From the NCBI RefSeq assembly GCF_019970065.1, contig NZ_JAHXYH010000002.1, positions 1-64,000 of the forward strand: a DNA stretch of 64,000 bases, read 5' to 3'. Under the pieces are notes generated by a model. The model ran no database searches, was not told where the DNA came from, and worked only from the letters and a program-made list of their open reading frames with translations. The stretch is from Chryseobacterium sp. OSA05B (GTDB lineage Bacteria > Bacteroidota > Bacteroidia > Flavobacteriales > Weeksellaceae). The position numbers and the translations under genes are program-made. Shown here one piece after another: positions 28,079 through 36,304 of the stretch (position 1 is its first letter; the number at the start of each line of letters is the position of its first letter).

Positions 28079-28231
28079 TTAAAGTTTGCTATCGGCTTCT
28101 CTTGCTTTAAAATCTTCTCGAATCTGTTTTAATCGTGCTTTTCTTTCTACTTCAGCATTTTGTATTTTACGTTTTTTCTGATCAATTTTCTTTTTATGTT
28201 TTTGACGGTTTGCCTCGTTATTTTTGCTCAT
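28079..28231 (-). CDS. Small highly charged protein of unknown function (50 aa)
   Basis: A 50-residue frame starting MSKNNEANRQKHKKK and ending EADSKL, very rich in Lys, Arg, Glu and Gln, predicted to be one long amphipathic helix. It is too short to be caught by common ORF cutoffs. Support: an ATG start, balanced coding-like codon use, and a position in an otherwise empty 470-base gap. I do not recognise a family. It could be a nucleic-acid-binding or ribosome-associated peptide, but that is speculation. Confidence 0.6.
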   Translation of the reverse strand: MSKNNEANRQKHKKKIDQKKRKIQNAEVERKARLKQIREDFKAREADSKL

Positions 28232-28350
28232 ATTTATTTTCGGAATGAATCGTTTTTAGGTAAAAATACACTCATCAAAAATACTAAAGATTGGGAGTTT
28301 AAACAATTTTAGTCGCTAAGTCGGATAAAATATTTTAATTTTACTGCGTT

Positions 28351-28602
28351 ATGGAAGAAAAATCAAAAGATCCTTTGCACGGAAAAAGACTCGATGCCAT
28401 TCTTGAAGAACTGGTAGAATACTATGAAGGATTCGAGAAACTTGGCGAGCAGATCAATATCAAGTGCTTTACAGATAATCCGAGCATCAACTCTTCTCTG
28501 AAATTTTTAAGAAAAACAGATTGGGCGAGGACGAAAGTAGAAAGTCTGTACCTCTTTGTTTTGAGACAGAAAAAACGAAACGAAACGAAAAACGGAAAGT
28601 AA
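28351..28602 (+). CDS. VF530 (DUF2132) family DNA-binding-like protein
   Basis: 83 residues. The signature DPLHGKRLDAILEELVEYY, then the CFTDNPSINSSLKFLRKT block and WARTKVESLY, identify the VF530/DUF2132 family, a small alpha-helical fold whose structure suggests DNA binding. The C-terminus adds a basic tail (RQKKRNETKNGK). Function is unproven. The start follows TAATTTTA, a near match to the -7 consensus, by about 11 bases. Confidence 0.92.
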   Translation: MEEKSKDPLHGKRLDAILEELVEYYEGFEKLGEQINIKCFTDNPSINSSLKFLRKTDWARTKVESLYLFVLRQKKRNETKNGK

Positions 28603-28667
28603 AAAAAGAGGCTGTTTTGAGATTTTTGTTTTAACAGGTTTTAAATAGTCAATCATTTCAAAAATAG

Positions 28668-28675
28668 TATATTTG
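28668..28675 (+). promoter_or_regulatory. -7 element of the FKBP gene promoter
   Basis: TATATTTG is an exact match to TAnnTTTG, 42 bases before the ATG at 28718. The leader then contains CGTGAAAAACATCACG, a small imperfect palindrome. Confidence 0.55.
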
Positions 28676-28717
28676 TGCCGTTAATCGTGAAAAACATCAC
28701 GAAAAAAAAGATAAAAT

Positions 28718-29218
28718 ATGACAATTGAAACCAACCATGTTGTAGCAGTAAGCTACATACTTCACACGATCGAAGAAGATGGAAGTAAAATTCTTGTAGA
28801 AGAAACAACAGCAGAAAATCCACTTACATTTTTATATGGTGTAGGAATGATGATTCCAAAATTTGAACAAAATATTCTTGGCCTTAAAGCAGGAGATAAA
28901 GCAGCTTTCGTTATTCAGCCGGAAGAAGCTTACGGAGAACAGGATCCGAACTCTATCACGCAGTTGCCCATCGATATGTTTCAGGAATCAGGAGTTCCTC
29001 CAATAGGAGCTATCTTACCTTTATCTGATGGTCAGGGAAATAATTTCCAGGCATTTGTAGTAGAGGTGACACCTGAAGCAGTAATTGCTGACCTTAACCA
29101 TCCAATGGCTGGGAAAGTTTTAGATTTCCAGGTGGAAATTGTAAACACACGTCCTGCAACAGAAGAAGAATTGACGCACGGTCACGCTCATGGAATTGAC
29201 GGAACTGACGCTCACTAA
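28718..29218 (+). CDS. FKBP-type peptidyl-prolyl isomerase, SlyD-like
   Basis: 166 residues. The FKBP domain flanks an inserted IF chaperone loop, as in SlyD: VAVSYILHTIEEDGSKILVEET, LTFLYGVGMMIPKFEQNILGLKAGD and FVIQPEEAYGEQD. The C-terminus has a short His-rich, metal-binding tail (HGHAHGIDGTDAH), much shorter than E. coli SlyD's. It should isomerise prolyl bonds and act as a folding chaperone in the cytoplasm. It ends in a strong terminator and is monocistronic. Confidence 0.93.
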   Translation: MTIETNHVVAVSYILHTIEEDGSKILVEETTAENPLTFLYGVGMMIPKFEQNILGLKAGDKAAFVIQPEEAYGEQDPNSITQLPIDMFQESGVPPIGAILPLSDGQGNNFQAFVVEVTPEAVIADLNHPMAGKVLDFQVEIVNTRPATEEELTHGHAHGIDGTDAH

Positions 29219-29226
29219 ACTATAAG

Positions 29227-29258
29227 AAATGTCCGGAAAAAATTTCGGACATTTTTTT
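29227..29258 (+). terminator. Terminator of the SlyD-like gene
   Basis: ATGTCCG pairs with CGGACAT across an A/T-rich loop, followed by seven T. It also separates the convergent ychJ-like gene. Confidence 0.82.
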
Positions 29259-29260
29259 CT

Positions 29261-29638
29261 CTATTCTAAAAATTCTCCACTCACATAAAACCATCGGTTT
29301 TGAATCATTTTGAATTTTGATAATTCGTGATGGAGTTGCTTCTTTCCTTCCTCATCCGTATAGAAAGCTTTAAATTCAACTTTACTGATAGAAGGCTTAT
29401 CTATAATTTCCAGTTTTGTCCACTCATTAATTTCTCCCCATTCCTGCAGATCTTCTGTATTGTGGTATTTCCTTTTTGCAGGATAGGTAGTTTCCATCAG
29501 GTATTTTCCGTTCGGAATCGCGAATGCAGAAAAACGGGAACGCATCAGGGCTTCCGCAGTAGGTGCATTCTTTTCTCCGGTGTGGTACGGCTTGCAGCAT
29601 TCTTCATAAGATTTTCCTGAACAGCAGGGACAGTCCAT
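29261..29638 (-). CDS. YchJ-family SEC-C motif protein
   Basis: 125 residues. The N-terminal SEC-C zinc-binding motif CPCCSGKSYEECC is followed by the YchJ NTF2-like domain (PTAEALMRSRFSAFAIPNGKYLMETTYPA; EWTKLEIIDK; EFKAFY). Family role is unknown; SEC-C modules usually bind zinc and contact proteins or nucleic acid. Monocistronic, with an upstream -7 element. Confidence 0.93.
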   Translation of the reverse strand: MDCPCCSGKSYEECCKPYHTGEKNAPTAEALMRSRFSAFAIPNGKYLMETTYPAKRKYHNTEDLQEWGEINEWTKLEIIDKPSISKVEFKAFYTDEEGKKQLHHELSKFKMIQNRWFYVSGEFLE

Positions 29639-29659
29639 ATTCTAATTTTTTTTGAACCA

Positions 29660-29667
29660 CAAAAATA
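29660..29667 (-). promoter_or_regulatory. -7 element of the ychJ-like promoter
   Basis: Minus-strand TATTTTTG, 22 bases upstream of the start at 29638, exact TAnnTTTG. Confidence 0.55.
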
Positions 29668-29675
29668 TAAATTTT

Positions 29676-29806
29676 AACAATAGGAACGGGCTTTAGCCCG
29701 TGGCATAAGGAACCTCTCAAAAAGCTCAAGCCATTATATTCAATAGGAATGGGTTTTAACCCATTTAACGGAAACATTCAACCATTTCCATGGCTTTAGC
29801 CAAAAC
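29676..29806. repeat. Two members of the GGCTTTAGCC intergenic repeat family
   Basis: Member A has a hairpin ACGGGCT-TT-AGCCCGT at 29686-29701. Member B has AATGGGTT-TT-AACCCATT at 29748-29765, followed at 29792-29806 by GGCTTTAGCCAAAAC. The stems differ by paired substitutions that keep pairing (C-G to T-A twice). This layout recurs at 53427-53487 and 54904-54972. Confidence 0.8.
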
Positions 29807-29810
29807 GTAT

Positions 29811-29840
29811 AAAAAAAAGAAGCACCCAATCGGATGCTTC
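29811..29840 (-). terminator. Terminator of the M3 peptidase gene
   Basis: Minus strand: GAAGCATCC-GATT-GGGTGCTTC followed by eight U. Confidence 0.88.
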
Positions 29841-29850
29841 TCTGTAAAAT

Positions 29851-31992
29851 TTATTTTATAAAACCTCTGTTTCTCAATAAAGGTTTGATATCCGGATCAT
29901 GTCCCGTAAAATCTCTGAAAGCCTGATTCAGGTCTACAGAATTTCCTACAGAAAGAATATATTTTCTGAAACGGTCACCGTTTTCTCTGGTCAGACCGCC
30001 ATTGCTTTTAATCCATTCCCATGCATCGTTGTCAAGGGTTTCAGACCATAAATAAGCATAATAGCCCGCTGAATATCCACCGCCCCAGATGTGCGCAAAA
30101 TAAGGCGTGTGATATCTTGGAGGTACGGTAGCTAGAGTAAATCCGTGGCTTGCCAATGACTGTTTTTCAAAATCAAGAACAGGAATGAGCTGGCTTTCAT
30201 TTGTAACGGTATGCCAATCCATATCAAGAGCTGCTGCAGAAACAAGTTCTGTCGTCATATACCCTTGGTTGAATGTCGCTGCCTTTTTAATTTTCTCAAC
30301 TAAAGTCTGAGGAATCGGCTGCTTTGTTTCGTAGTGAATCGCATAATTTTTAAGAACCACAGGATCTAAAGCCCAGTGCTCATTGATCTGCGAAGGGAAT
30401 TCCACAAAGTCTCTCGGAACACTCGTTCCTGAAAGAGATGGATATTTCTGGCTGGCAAACATTCCGTGGATGGAGTGTCCAAATTCATGGAACATTGTAG
30501 AAACGTCATCATAGCTGATCAGAGAAGGTTTTCCCGGAGCCGGTTTCTGATAATTATAGCAGTTGACAATCACAGGTTTTGTTCCTAAAAGATAAGACTG
30601 CTCAACAAAATTACTCATCCATGCACCACCGTTTTTAGAATCTCTGGTATAGAAATCAAGATAATAGATCGCGATAGATTTTCCATCATGGTCAAAAACC
30701 TCGTACGTTACTACATCTGGGTGATAAACCGGAAGATCGGTTCTCTTTTTGAAAGTAAGTCCGTAGAACTTTTCAGCGGCATAGAAAACACCTTTTTCCA
30801 GAACAGTAGTCACTTCAAAGTAAGGTTTGATCTGGTTTTCATCAAGGTCATATTTTGCTTTTCTTACCTGCTCTGCGTAGAAGTTCCAGTCCCATGGTTC
30901 CACTTTGAAGCCACCTTTCTGCTGATCGATAAGGTCTTGAATATCTTTTGCTTCACGTCTTGCCGTTTCCACAGCAGGAGTCGCGATCTGGTTCATTAAC
31001 TTGGTGGCTGCCTCAGGCGTTTTAGCCATCTGGTCCTGAAGTTTCCATTCAGCGAAACTTTTCTTTCCAAGGATCTGAGCTTTTTTAAGTCTTAATTTAG
31101 CCAGCTTTTCAATGGTTTCACGGGTATCATTTCCGTCGCCTTTTTCAGCTCTTAACCATGAAGCTTTGAATAATTTTTCTCTGGTAGCCCTGTTTTTCAG
31201 ATTCTGAAGAAGTGGCTGCTGGGTCGTATTTTGAAGAGCAAGAAGATATTTTCCCGGTTGTCCTGCAGTTTTAGCATCCGTTGCTGCTGCTTCGATCTCA
31301 TCAGCTGAAAGTCCGTCAAGTTCTTTGGCATCAGAGAAAAACACACCTCCCTGTTTTCTGGCTTCCAATAATTTATTGGCATATTGTGTAGAAAGTGATG
31401 CCAGTTCCTGATTGATCTGCTTTAATTTTTCTTTATCCGCTGCAGAAAGATTCGCTCCTGCAATCTCAAAATTTTGTTTGTAAAACTGTACAAGTCTTTT
31501 TCCTTCGGAGTCTAAACCGTCTTCTTTAATGGACTTGATTCTTTTATATAAATTTTCATTCAGGTACATTTTATCGGAATGTGCTGCAAAAATAGGAGCA
31601 AATTCTTCATCTAAAGCCTGAAGGGTAGGGTTGGTATTCGCGCTTGTAAGATTGGAAAATACAATAGTGGCTCTTTTTAAAACTTCACCGCTTTTTTCAA
31701 GGGCTACAATGGTGTTTTCAAAAGTAGGAGCTTCCGGATTGTTGGCGATTTTAAGGATCTCAGCATCGTGCTGTTTCAGTCCAAAATCGAAAGCAGGTTT
31801 GAAATGTTCATTTTTAATTTTATCGAATTCCGGAGCTTCATACTGAAGCTTGCTTTTCTTCATAAAAGGGTTTGAAGATAAGGATGGATCGGTAACAGGA
31901 ATCTCCTGTTGAGTATCGGTTTTCTTCATTGTAGTACAAGATTGGTTAAATGCCAGCGCAGAAATTAACAATACCGATGAAATATTTTTCAT
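29851..31992 (-). CDS. M3 family oligopeptidase, peptidyl-dipeptidase (Dcp) type, lipoprotein
   Basis: 713 residues. A signal sequence (MKNISSVLLISALAFNQSC) ends in a probable lipidated Cys. The long helical M3 body leads to the catalytic zinc motif HEFGH inside TMFHEFGHSIHGMF, with the second zinc ligand Glu in the following helix, and YHTPYFAHIWGGGYSAGYYAYLWSE near the end, typical of Dcp-like enzymes. It should cut small peptides, often removing C-terminal dipeptides, in the periplasm or envelope. It is divergent from the GIN-domain gene, sharing a 59-base gap. Confidence 0.95.
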   Translation of the reverse strand: MKNISSVLLISALAFNQSCTTMKKTDTQQEIPVTDPSLSSNPFMKKSKLQYEAPEFDKIKNEHFKPAFDFGLKQHDAEILKIANNPEAPTFENTIVALEKSGEVLKRATIVFSNLTSANTNPTLQALDEEFAPIFAAHSDKMYLNENLYKRIKSIKEDGLDSEGKRLVQFYKQNFEIAGANLSAADKEKLKQINQELASLSTQYANKLLEARKQGGVFFSDAKELDGLSADEIEAAATDAKTAGQPGKYLLALQNTTQQPLLQNLKNRATREKLFKASWLRAEKGDGNDTRETIEKLAKLRLKKAQILGKKSFAEWKLQDQMAKTPEAATKLMNQIATPAVETARREAKDIQDLIDQQKGGFKVEPWDWNFYAEQVRKAKYDLDENQIKPYFEVTTVLEKGVFYAAEKFYGLTFKKRTDLPVYHPDVVTYEVFDHDGKSIAIYYLDFYTRDSKNGGAWMSNFVEQSYLLGTKPVIVNCYNYQKPAPGKPSLISYDDVSTMFHEFGHSIHGMFASQKYPSLSGTSVPRDFVEFPSQINEHWALDPVVLKNYAIHYETKQPIPQTLVEKIKKAATFNQGYMTTELVSAAALDMDWHTVTNESQLIPVLDFEKQSLASHGFTLATVPPRYHTPYFAHIWGGGYSAGYYAYLWSETLDNDAWEWIKSNGGLTRENGDRFRKYILSVGNSVDLNQAFRDFTGHDPDIKPLLRNRGFIK

Positions 31993-32051
31993 AAATTAGT
32001 TGTTATTAAAGTATAAAGATATTAAAAACTTAATTTATAAACGCAGTAAAC

Positions 32052-32879
32052 ATGAAATCAACAACTCTTTTTATGCTGTCAGCCTTCGCGCTGATGACCT
32101 CTTGCAATGAAAATCATAATAAAAGAAACAATGATAATGACAATAATGGTAACGGGTGGGTAGACAAAGTAATCGACAAGGACAACGGCCCGGTTAAAGA
32201 AAAAACATTCAACGGAGACTTTGACGAAATAGAAGTTTCCCAGGCGATCGATGCTGAAGTGATCAAGGCTGATGCAGAGAAAGTGGTTATTTCCGCACCC
32301 GAAAATATCATCAACGAAATTCTTGTGGACAACGATGGCGGAAAGCTTCATATCCATTATAAAAAAGGAATCAGAGTGATGAACAGCCACAATGTAAAGG
32401 CTAAGATTTACACAAAAGATTTCTCAAAACTTACAGCCAATTCTGCAGCAAGTATAAGCATCAAAGATAAATTTACACAAGATAAAGTAAGCATTGACAT
32501 CTCCAGTGCAGCCAGCGTTTCCGGAGATCTTGAAGCCAATGATTTCGATATCTCAGCAGGAAGCAGCAGCAGTTATAAAGGAAAAGTATGGGCGGTGGAT
32601 CTTGATATTGAAGCATCTTCAGCGGCAAGTCTTGATATTTCCGGGAAAAGTAAAAATGCGGACATCACTTCTTCATCAGGAAGCAGTATTTCAGCCAAGG
32701 ATCTTATTGCAGATAATGTAAAAGCAGATGCATCCAGTGGAGCGAGCCTTCAGATAAGTGCTGTGAATTCAGTGAATGCCGAAGCTTCTTCAGGAGGAAG
32801 CGTAGATGTCTCTAAAAAAGGAGAACTTAAAAATGTAACCAAACAGGAAAGCAGTGGCGGAAGCGTCAGTATTCAATAA
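32052..32879 (+). CDS. Lipoprotein with a GIN/DUF2807 beta-helix domain
   Basis: 275 residues with a lipobox ending at Cys18 (LMTSCNE). An Asn/Asp-rich linker (about 20-40) leads to the DUF2807 (putative auto-transporter adhesin, head GIN) domain with repeated Ser/Ala/Gly strands (IDISSAASVSGDL; ISAGSSSSYKG; ITSSSGSSISA; ADASSGASLQ; AEASSGGSVDV), consistent with a parallel beta-helix. Function is unknown; it is widespread in Bacteroidota and often near regulatory or envelope genes. Its stop lies one base from that of the convergent antiporter gene, leaving no room for a terminator between them. Confidence 0.88.
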   Translation: MKSTTLFMLSAFALMTSCNENHNKRNNDNDNNGNGWVDKVIDKDNGPVKEKTFNGDFDEIEVSQAIDAEVIKADAEKVVISAPENIINEILVDNDGGKLHIHYKKGIRVMNSHNVKAKIYTKDFSKLTANSAASISIKDKFTQDKVSIDISSAASVSGDLEANDFDISAGSSSSYKGKVWAVDLDIEASSAASLDISGKSKNADITSSSGSSISAKDLIADNVKADASSGASLQISAVNSVNAEASSGGSVDVSKKGELKNVTKQESSGGSVSIQ

Positions 32880-32880
32880 A

Positions 32881-34767
32881 TCAATTGGGAGTTTCCTCGT
32901 CATTATCATCATCTACTGACGAGGAACCTTCCCAGTTTCTATTATCAAAATTAAGATTGTCATAAGCTAATAATTCCTCCTCACGCTGGAGGATTTCTTT
33001 TGTGGTGAATGATAGGATTTCATCATCGTCCTTTGCCTTGGACAGTCTCCGGATGGATGCCTTGTCTATAGCCATAAATCTTTGTCCCAGACGTCTTGCA
33101 GCATATTTCCTCATCCCGGTTTCATGAAGAAGGTCTACCGCCATATCCACGGCGGTTCCCAATGTTTCACGATAAATGTTTTCAATGCCGTTATTCAAAT
33201 AGTCATACGCATCGATCCTGTTTTTGGCTCTCACAAAAATTTTAACCTTCGGATAATGTTCACGTACAAGATCAGCAATGAATTTATTGTCATCCCGGTC
33301 ATCAAGACACAAAACTAAAATTTCCGCATCTTCAATGCCGGCAGCCCTTAAAGTGGGAATTCTTGTGGCGTCTCCATAATATACTTTAAAACCGTGGCTT
33401 CTCAGAAGTTTCACCCGGTCAGAATCCCTGTCCAGAACGGTTGCTGATATTTTATTTGCCTTTAAAAGACGGCCTACCGTACTGCCAAAGTGCCCGAAAC
33501 CGACAATAATAATCTTCTTCTGGCTTACATCATTGTCCAGGATATTGAAATCGTTCTCTTCATCAGGAATCTCTTTGATGAATTTAGGCGTAATGAATTT
33601 ATCGTTAATAATCAGAAGGATAGGGGTGATGCACATAGTGATTGCTGTAACGGCCATCATTTGCGCATTGAGTTCAGGGCTTAGCAGATAAAGATCCGAG
33701 GCGTAATTGATCAGTACAAAAGCAAATTCCCCTACCTGAGAAAGAGCAAAGGCGTAAAATAAGCTCTGCGGTGTATCGATTTTAAAAAACTTCCCAATCG
33801 CATAAAGAACCAAAAATTTTACAGTCAATACCGCAAAAACAGTAGAGAAAATAAAAACAGGATCCTGCTGAATAATATTAAAATTGATGGTAGACCCAAC
33901 GCTCACAAAGAATACTGCCAAAAGCAGCCCTTTAAAAGGATTGATCTGCGCTTCCAGCTCATGCCGGAATTCACTGTTGGCAAGCATGACACCGGCAAGG
34001 AAAGCTCCCAATGCCGGAGAAAGCCCAATCGCAGCCATAAGCTCTGAAACCCCGATCACGAGGAATAGGGAGGAAGCGGTAAGCAATTCCGTCATTCCAG
34101 ACTTTGAAACATATCGTAAGAAAGGAACGAATACATATCTCCCCAGAAGAATCAAAATAGCAACCCCCAGAATTACGGTTCCGGCCTGCAGCCATTCCGG
34201 AAGTTTCTGGATGATGATTTGGATTTCGTTATCGTGATGACTTGCTTTATAATTAGCAATAAGCGGGAGGATAGCCAGGATAGGGATCACCGCAATATCC
34301 TGAAACAGAAGGGTAGAGAATGAGGCTTCTCCAGCCATTGTTTTAAAATTATTTTTTTCCTGGAGGGTCTGCAGTACGATTGCGGTAGAAGAAAGCGCAA
34401 AACACATTGCAATGGCAATAGCTTTGTCTATCCTCCATCCCGCACTGATGAAAACGAGAAACAGCAGTGAAATAGAAAGCAGCATCTGCGTAAGCCCAAG
34501 ACCCATTATTTTTTTACGCATTTCCCAGAATTTCCGGGGTTCCAGTTCCAGTCCCACTAAAAAAAGCAGCATAATCACTCCAAATTCACTGGCGTGCATG
34601 ATATCATTGACATCTTTTCCGGTAAGACGCAGAACATAAGGGCCGATAATGATTCCTCCCAAAATATACCCGATCACTGAGCTTAACCCAAATTTTCTCG
34701 CCAGCGGAACCATAATAATGGCTACGCCTAAGAAAAGTAATGTATTCATTGCTAAGCTCGACTCCAT
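32881..34767 (-). CDS. CPA2-family cation/proton antiporter with RCK domain (KefB/KefC-like)
   Basis: 628 residues. About twelve helices (residues 5-385) form the Na+/H+ exchanger fold (GYILGGIIIGPYVLRL; ALSSTAIVLQTL; GAFLAGVMLANSEFRHELE), followed by a Rossmann RCK/TrkA-N regulatory domain (about 415-535; IIIVGFGHFGSTVGRLL, with Asp at the ribose-binding end) and an acidic C-terminal tail (SSSVDDDNDEE). It should exchange K+ or Na+ for protons in the inner membrane, gated by a nucleotide or thiol ligand. The gene starts 3 bases after a KefF-like oxidoreductase, reproducing the kefF-kefC order of enteric bacteria. Confidence 0.92.
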   Translation of the reverse strand: MESSLAMNTLLFLGVAIIMVPLARKFGLSSVIGYILGGIIIGPYVLRLTGKDVNDIMHASEFGVIMLLFLVGLELEPRKFWEMRKKIMGLGLTQMLLSISLLFLVFISAGWRIDKAIAIAMCFALSSTAIVLQTLQEKNNFKTMAGEASFSTLLFQDIAVIPILAILPLIANYKASHHDNEIQIIIQKLPEWLQAGTVILGVAILILLGRYVFVPFLRYVSKSGMTELLTASSLFLVIGVSELMAAIGLSPALGAFLAGVMLANSEFRHELEAQINPFKGLLLAVFFVSVGSTINFNIIQQDPVFIFSTVFAVLTVKFLVLYAIGKFFKIDTPQSLFYAFALSQVGEFAFVLINYASDLYLLSPELNAQMMAVTAITMCITPILLIINDKFITPKFIKEIPDEENDFNILDNDVSQKKIIIVGFGHFGSTVGRLLKANKISATVLDRDSDRVKLLRSHGFKVYYGDATRIPTLRAAGIEDAEILVLCLDDRDDNKFIADLVREHYPKVKIFVRAKNRIDAYDYLNNGIENIYRETLGTAVDMAVDLLHETGMRKYAARRLGQRFMAIDKASIRRLSKAKDDDEILSFTTKEILQREEELLAYDNLNFDNRNWEGSSSVDDDNDEETPN

Positions 34768-34770
34768 ATG

Positions 34771-35292
34771 CTATTGATTGAGAAGTTCTGTAAATTCTTT
34801 TTTATGTAAAATAATGTCTTTTTTGCTCAGTTTATTGGCCTCGTAAACGATCTTGATATGTTTGATATCTGCTTTGAAAACCTTTAAGGATACGATCAGT
34901 CCACTGATGAGCTCTTCTACCATGTATTGGTATGTTCCTGTTTTAGTGAACGATCTCTCTTTTCCGCCGGTGGTGATCAGAATGTAGATCTCTTTCCCTT
35001 CCAGAGGATTGGTTTCGCCTTCCCTGAGCCAGTCTCTGTCGAAAACTTCATCAATCCATAATCTCAATAAAGGAGGCATTCCAAACCAGATCAGCGGAAA
35101 CTGAAAAATAAAACGGTCATAATTTCTTAACCTTTTTCTCTCCCTGAATGCCGCGATATGAAAATCCGGATATTCTTCGTAAAGATCTCTGAGGGTAAAA
35201 TGCTGGTGACGAACATAGAAATTAAAAAGCTCTACGTTCGAATTGGAGTGCTCTAAATAGGGATGTGCAAAAACTACCAGCGTCTTCTTCAT
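34771..35292 (-). CDS. NAD(P)H-dependent oxidoreductase, KefF/NQO1 family
   Basis: 173 residues with a flavodoxin-like fold: LVVFAHPYLEHSNSN (FMN phosphate loop), FQFPLIWFGMPPLLRLWIDEVF, and YILITTGGKERSFT. KefF is a quinone reductase that also activates KefC; adjacency (3-base gap) to the antiporter supports the same partnership. Cytoplasmic, binding the antiporter. The overall length is typical. Confidence 0.9.
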   Translation of the reverse strand: MKKTLVVFAHPYLEHSNSNVELFNFYVRHQHFTLRDLYEEYPDFHIAAFRERKRLRNYDRFIFQFPLIWFGMPPLLRLWIDEVFDRDWLREGETNPLEGKEIYILITTGGKERSFTKTGTYQYMVEELISGLIVSLKVFKADIKHIKIVYEANKLSKKDIILHKKEFTELLNQ

Positions 35293-35431
35293 AAACCTGT
35301 TTTCAGTAAATATAATGAAAAAAAAATAGTTAAAAGACGGTTTTTAAGTGGTTTTGTTAATTTTTTAATATGTAAAGTTGAATTTAGTATTAAAATAAGA
35401 TAAATAAATGGTGGTATTTTAGCATATTAAA

Positions 35432-35457
35432 TAAAAAATCGGGCCATGAGCCCGATT
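35432..35457 (-). terminator. Terminator of the LemA-TPM operon
   Basis: Minus strand: AATCGGGC-TCATG-GCCCGATT stem followed by a U run, just past the stop at 35486. Confidence 0.85.
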
Positions 35458-35485
35458 ATATTGAATTTAGTTGAGTTATTTTCGA

Positions 35486-36304
35486 TTACCATCCGCCCGA
35501 AGCACCACCACCTCCGAAGCTTCCTCCGCCGCCAAAGCCGCCGAATCCACCTCCGCCGCCACCGGAACTTCCACCACCAAAGCCTCCGCCTCCTCCGAAG
35601 CTGCCAGGGAACGGGAAGAATCCGCCTGGATAATTTCTGCGTCCTCTTCTTGTGATGATCACATCGTCGTCGTCATTATTGCCGCCACCACGTCCTCCGC
35701 CTCTCCCTCCGAAGAGAAAGGCCAGAATGATAAAGATGACAAATGCGATCAGAATGATTTTAAAAGCACTTCCATTGCCTGAAGGCGCTGAAGTTTCCGT
35801 AGGTTTGAATTTCCCTTGAACGGCCTCCATAATGGCTGAGGTACCGCGGTTGATACCTTCGTACCATTGTCCCTGCCTAAAATTGGGAGTGACAATATAA
35901 TCAAGAATTTGTCCCGCCACAGAAGCGGTAAGGTACTGTTCTACGGCTCGTCCTTGCTGGATAGACATAGTTCTGTCTTCTGTTGCAATAAGGAAAACGA
36001 CCCCATTATCCACCCCTTTTTTTCCGATTTTCCATTGCTCACCGAACATGGTCGCAAGAAAATTGACGTCTTCTCCTTTGGTAGAACGAATAATGATCAC
36101 TTCAATTTCCGTAGAAGTAGAATCTGCAAACTTGATCAGTTTGTTGTTCAGCTCATCTTTTTGCTGCTGCGTCAACAGTCCTGCTTCGTCAAACACAGGA
36201 TACAGGACCGCAGGTTTTTGCGGAATCGTGTATTGTGCTGATACAAAAGTGTAAAAGCAGAAGAGTAGAAATGAAAATACAGGTTTAAGAGAACGTAATT
36301 TCAT
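35486..36304 (-). CDS. TPM-domain membrane protein with Gly-rich tail
   Basis: 272 residues. Signal peptide (about 1-23), then a TPM (YgcG/Psb32-like) domain (about 35-170; VFDEAGLLTQQQKDELNNKL; STSTEIEVIIIRST; NGVVFLIATEDRTMSIQQG), one membrane helix (ILIAFVIFIILAFLFGG) and a C-terminal tail made almost wholly of Gly/Ser. TPM proteins are implicated in membrane-protein or photosystem repair and in phosphatase-like activity; the role here is unknown. Its start overlaps the preceding TPM gene by 20 bases. Confidence 0.9.
   Translation of the reverse strand: MKLRSLKPVFSFLLFCFYTFVSAQYTIPQKPAVLYPVFDEAGLLTQQQKDELNNKLIKFADSTSTEIEVIIIRSTKGEDVNFLATMFGEQWKIGKKGVDNGVVFLIATEDRTMSIQQGRAVEQYLTASVAGQILDYIVTPNFRQGQWYEGINRGTSAIMEAVQGKFKPTETSAPSGNGSAFKIILIAFVIFIILAFLFGGRGGGRGGGNNDDDDVIITRRGRRNYPGGFFPFPGSFGGGGGFGGGSSGGGGGGFGGFGGGGSFGGGGASGGW

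Noticed and set aside
29261..29638. Possible second SecA gene fragment suggested by the Cys-rich SEC-C motif
   Set aside because: The rest matches the YchJ family at full length, so it is a complete stand-alone protein, not a SecA remnant.
35500..35700. Suspected frameshift or repeat expansion in the TPM gene tail
   Set aside because: The Gly/Ser-rich C-terminus is normal for membrane-anchored TPM proteins and the frame is continuous.
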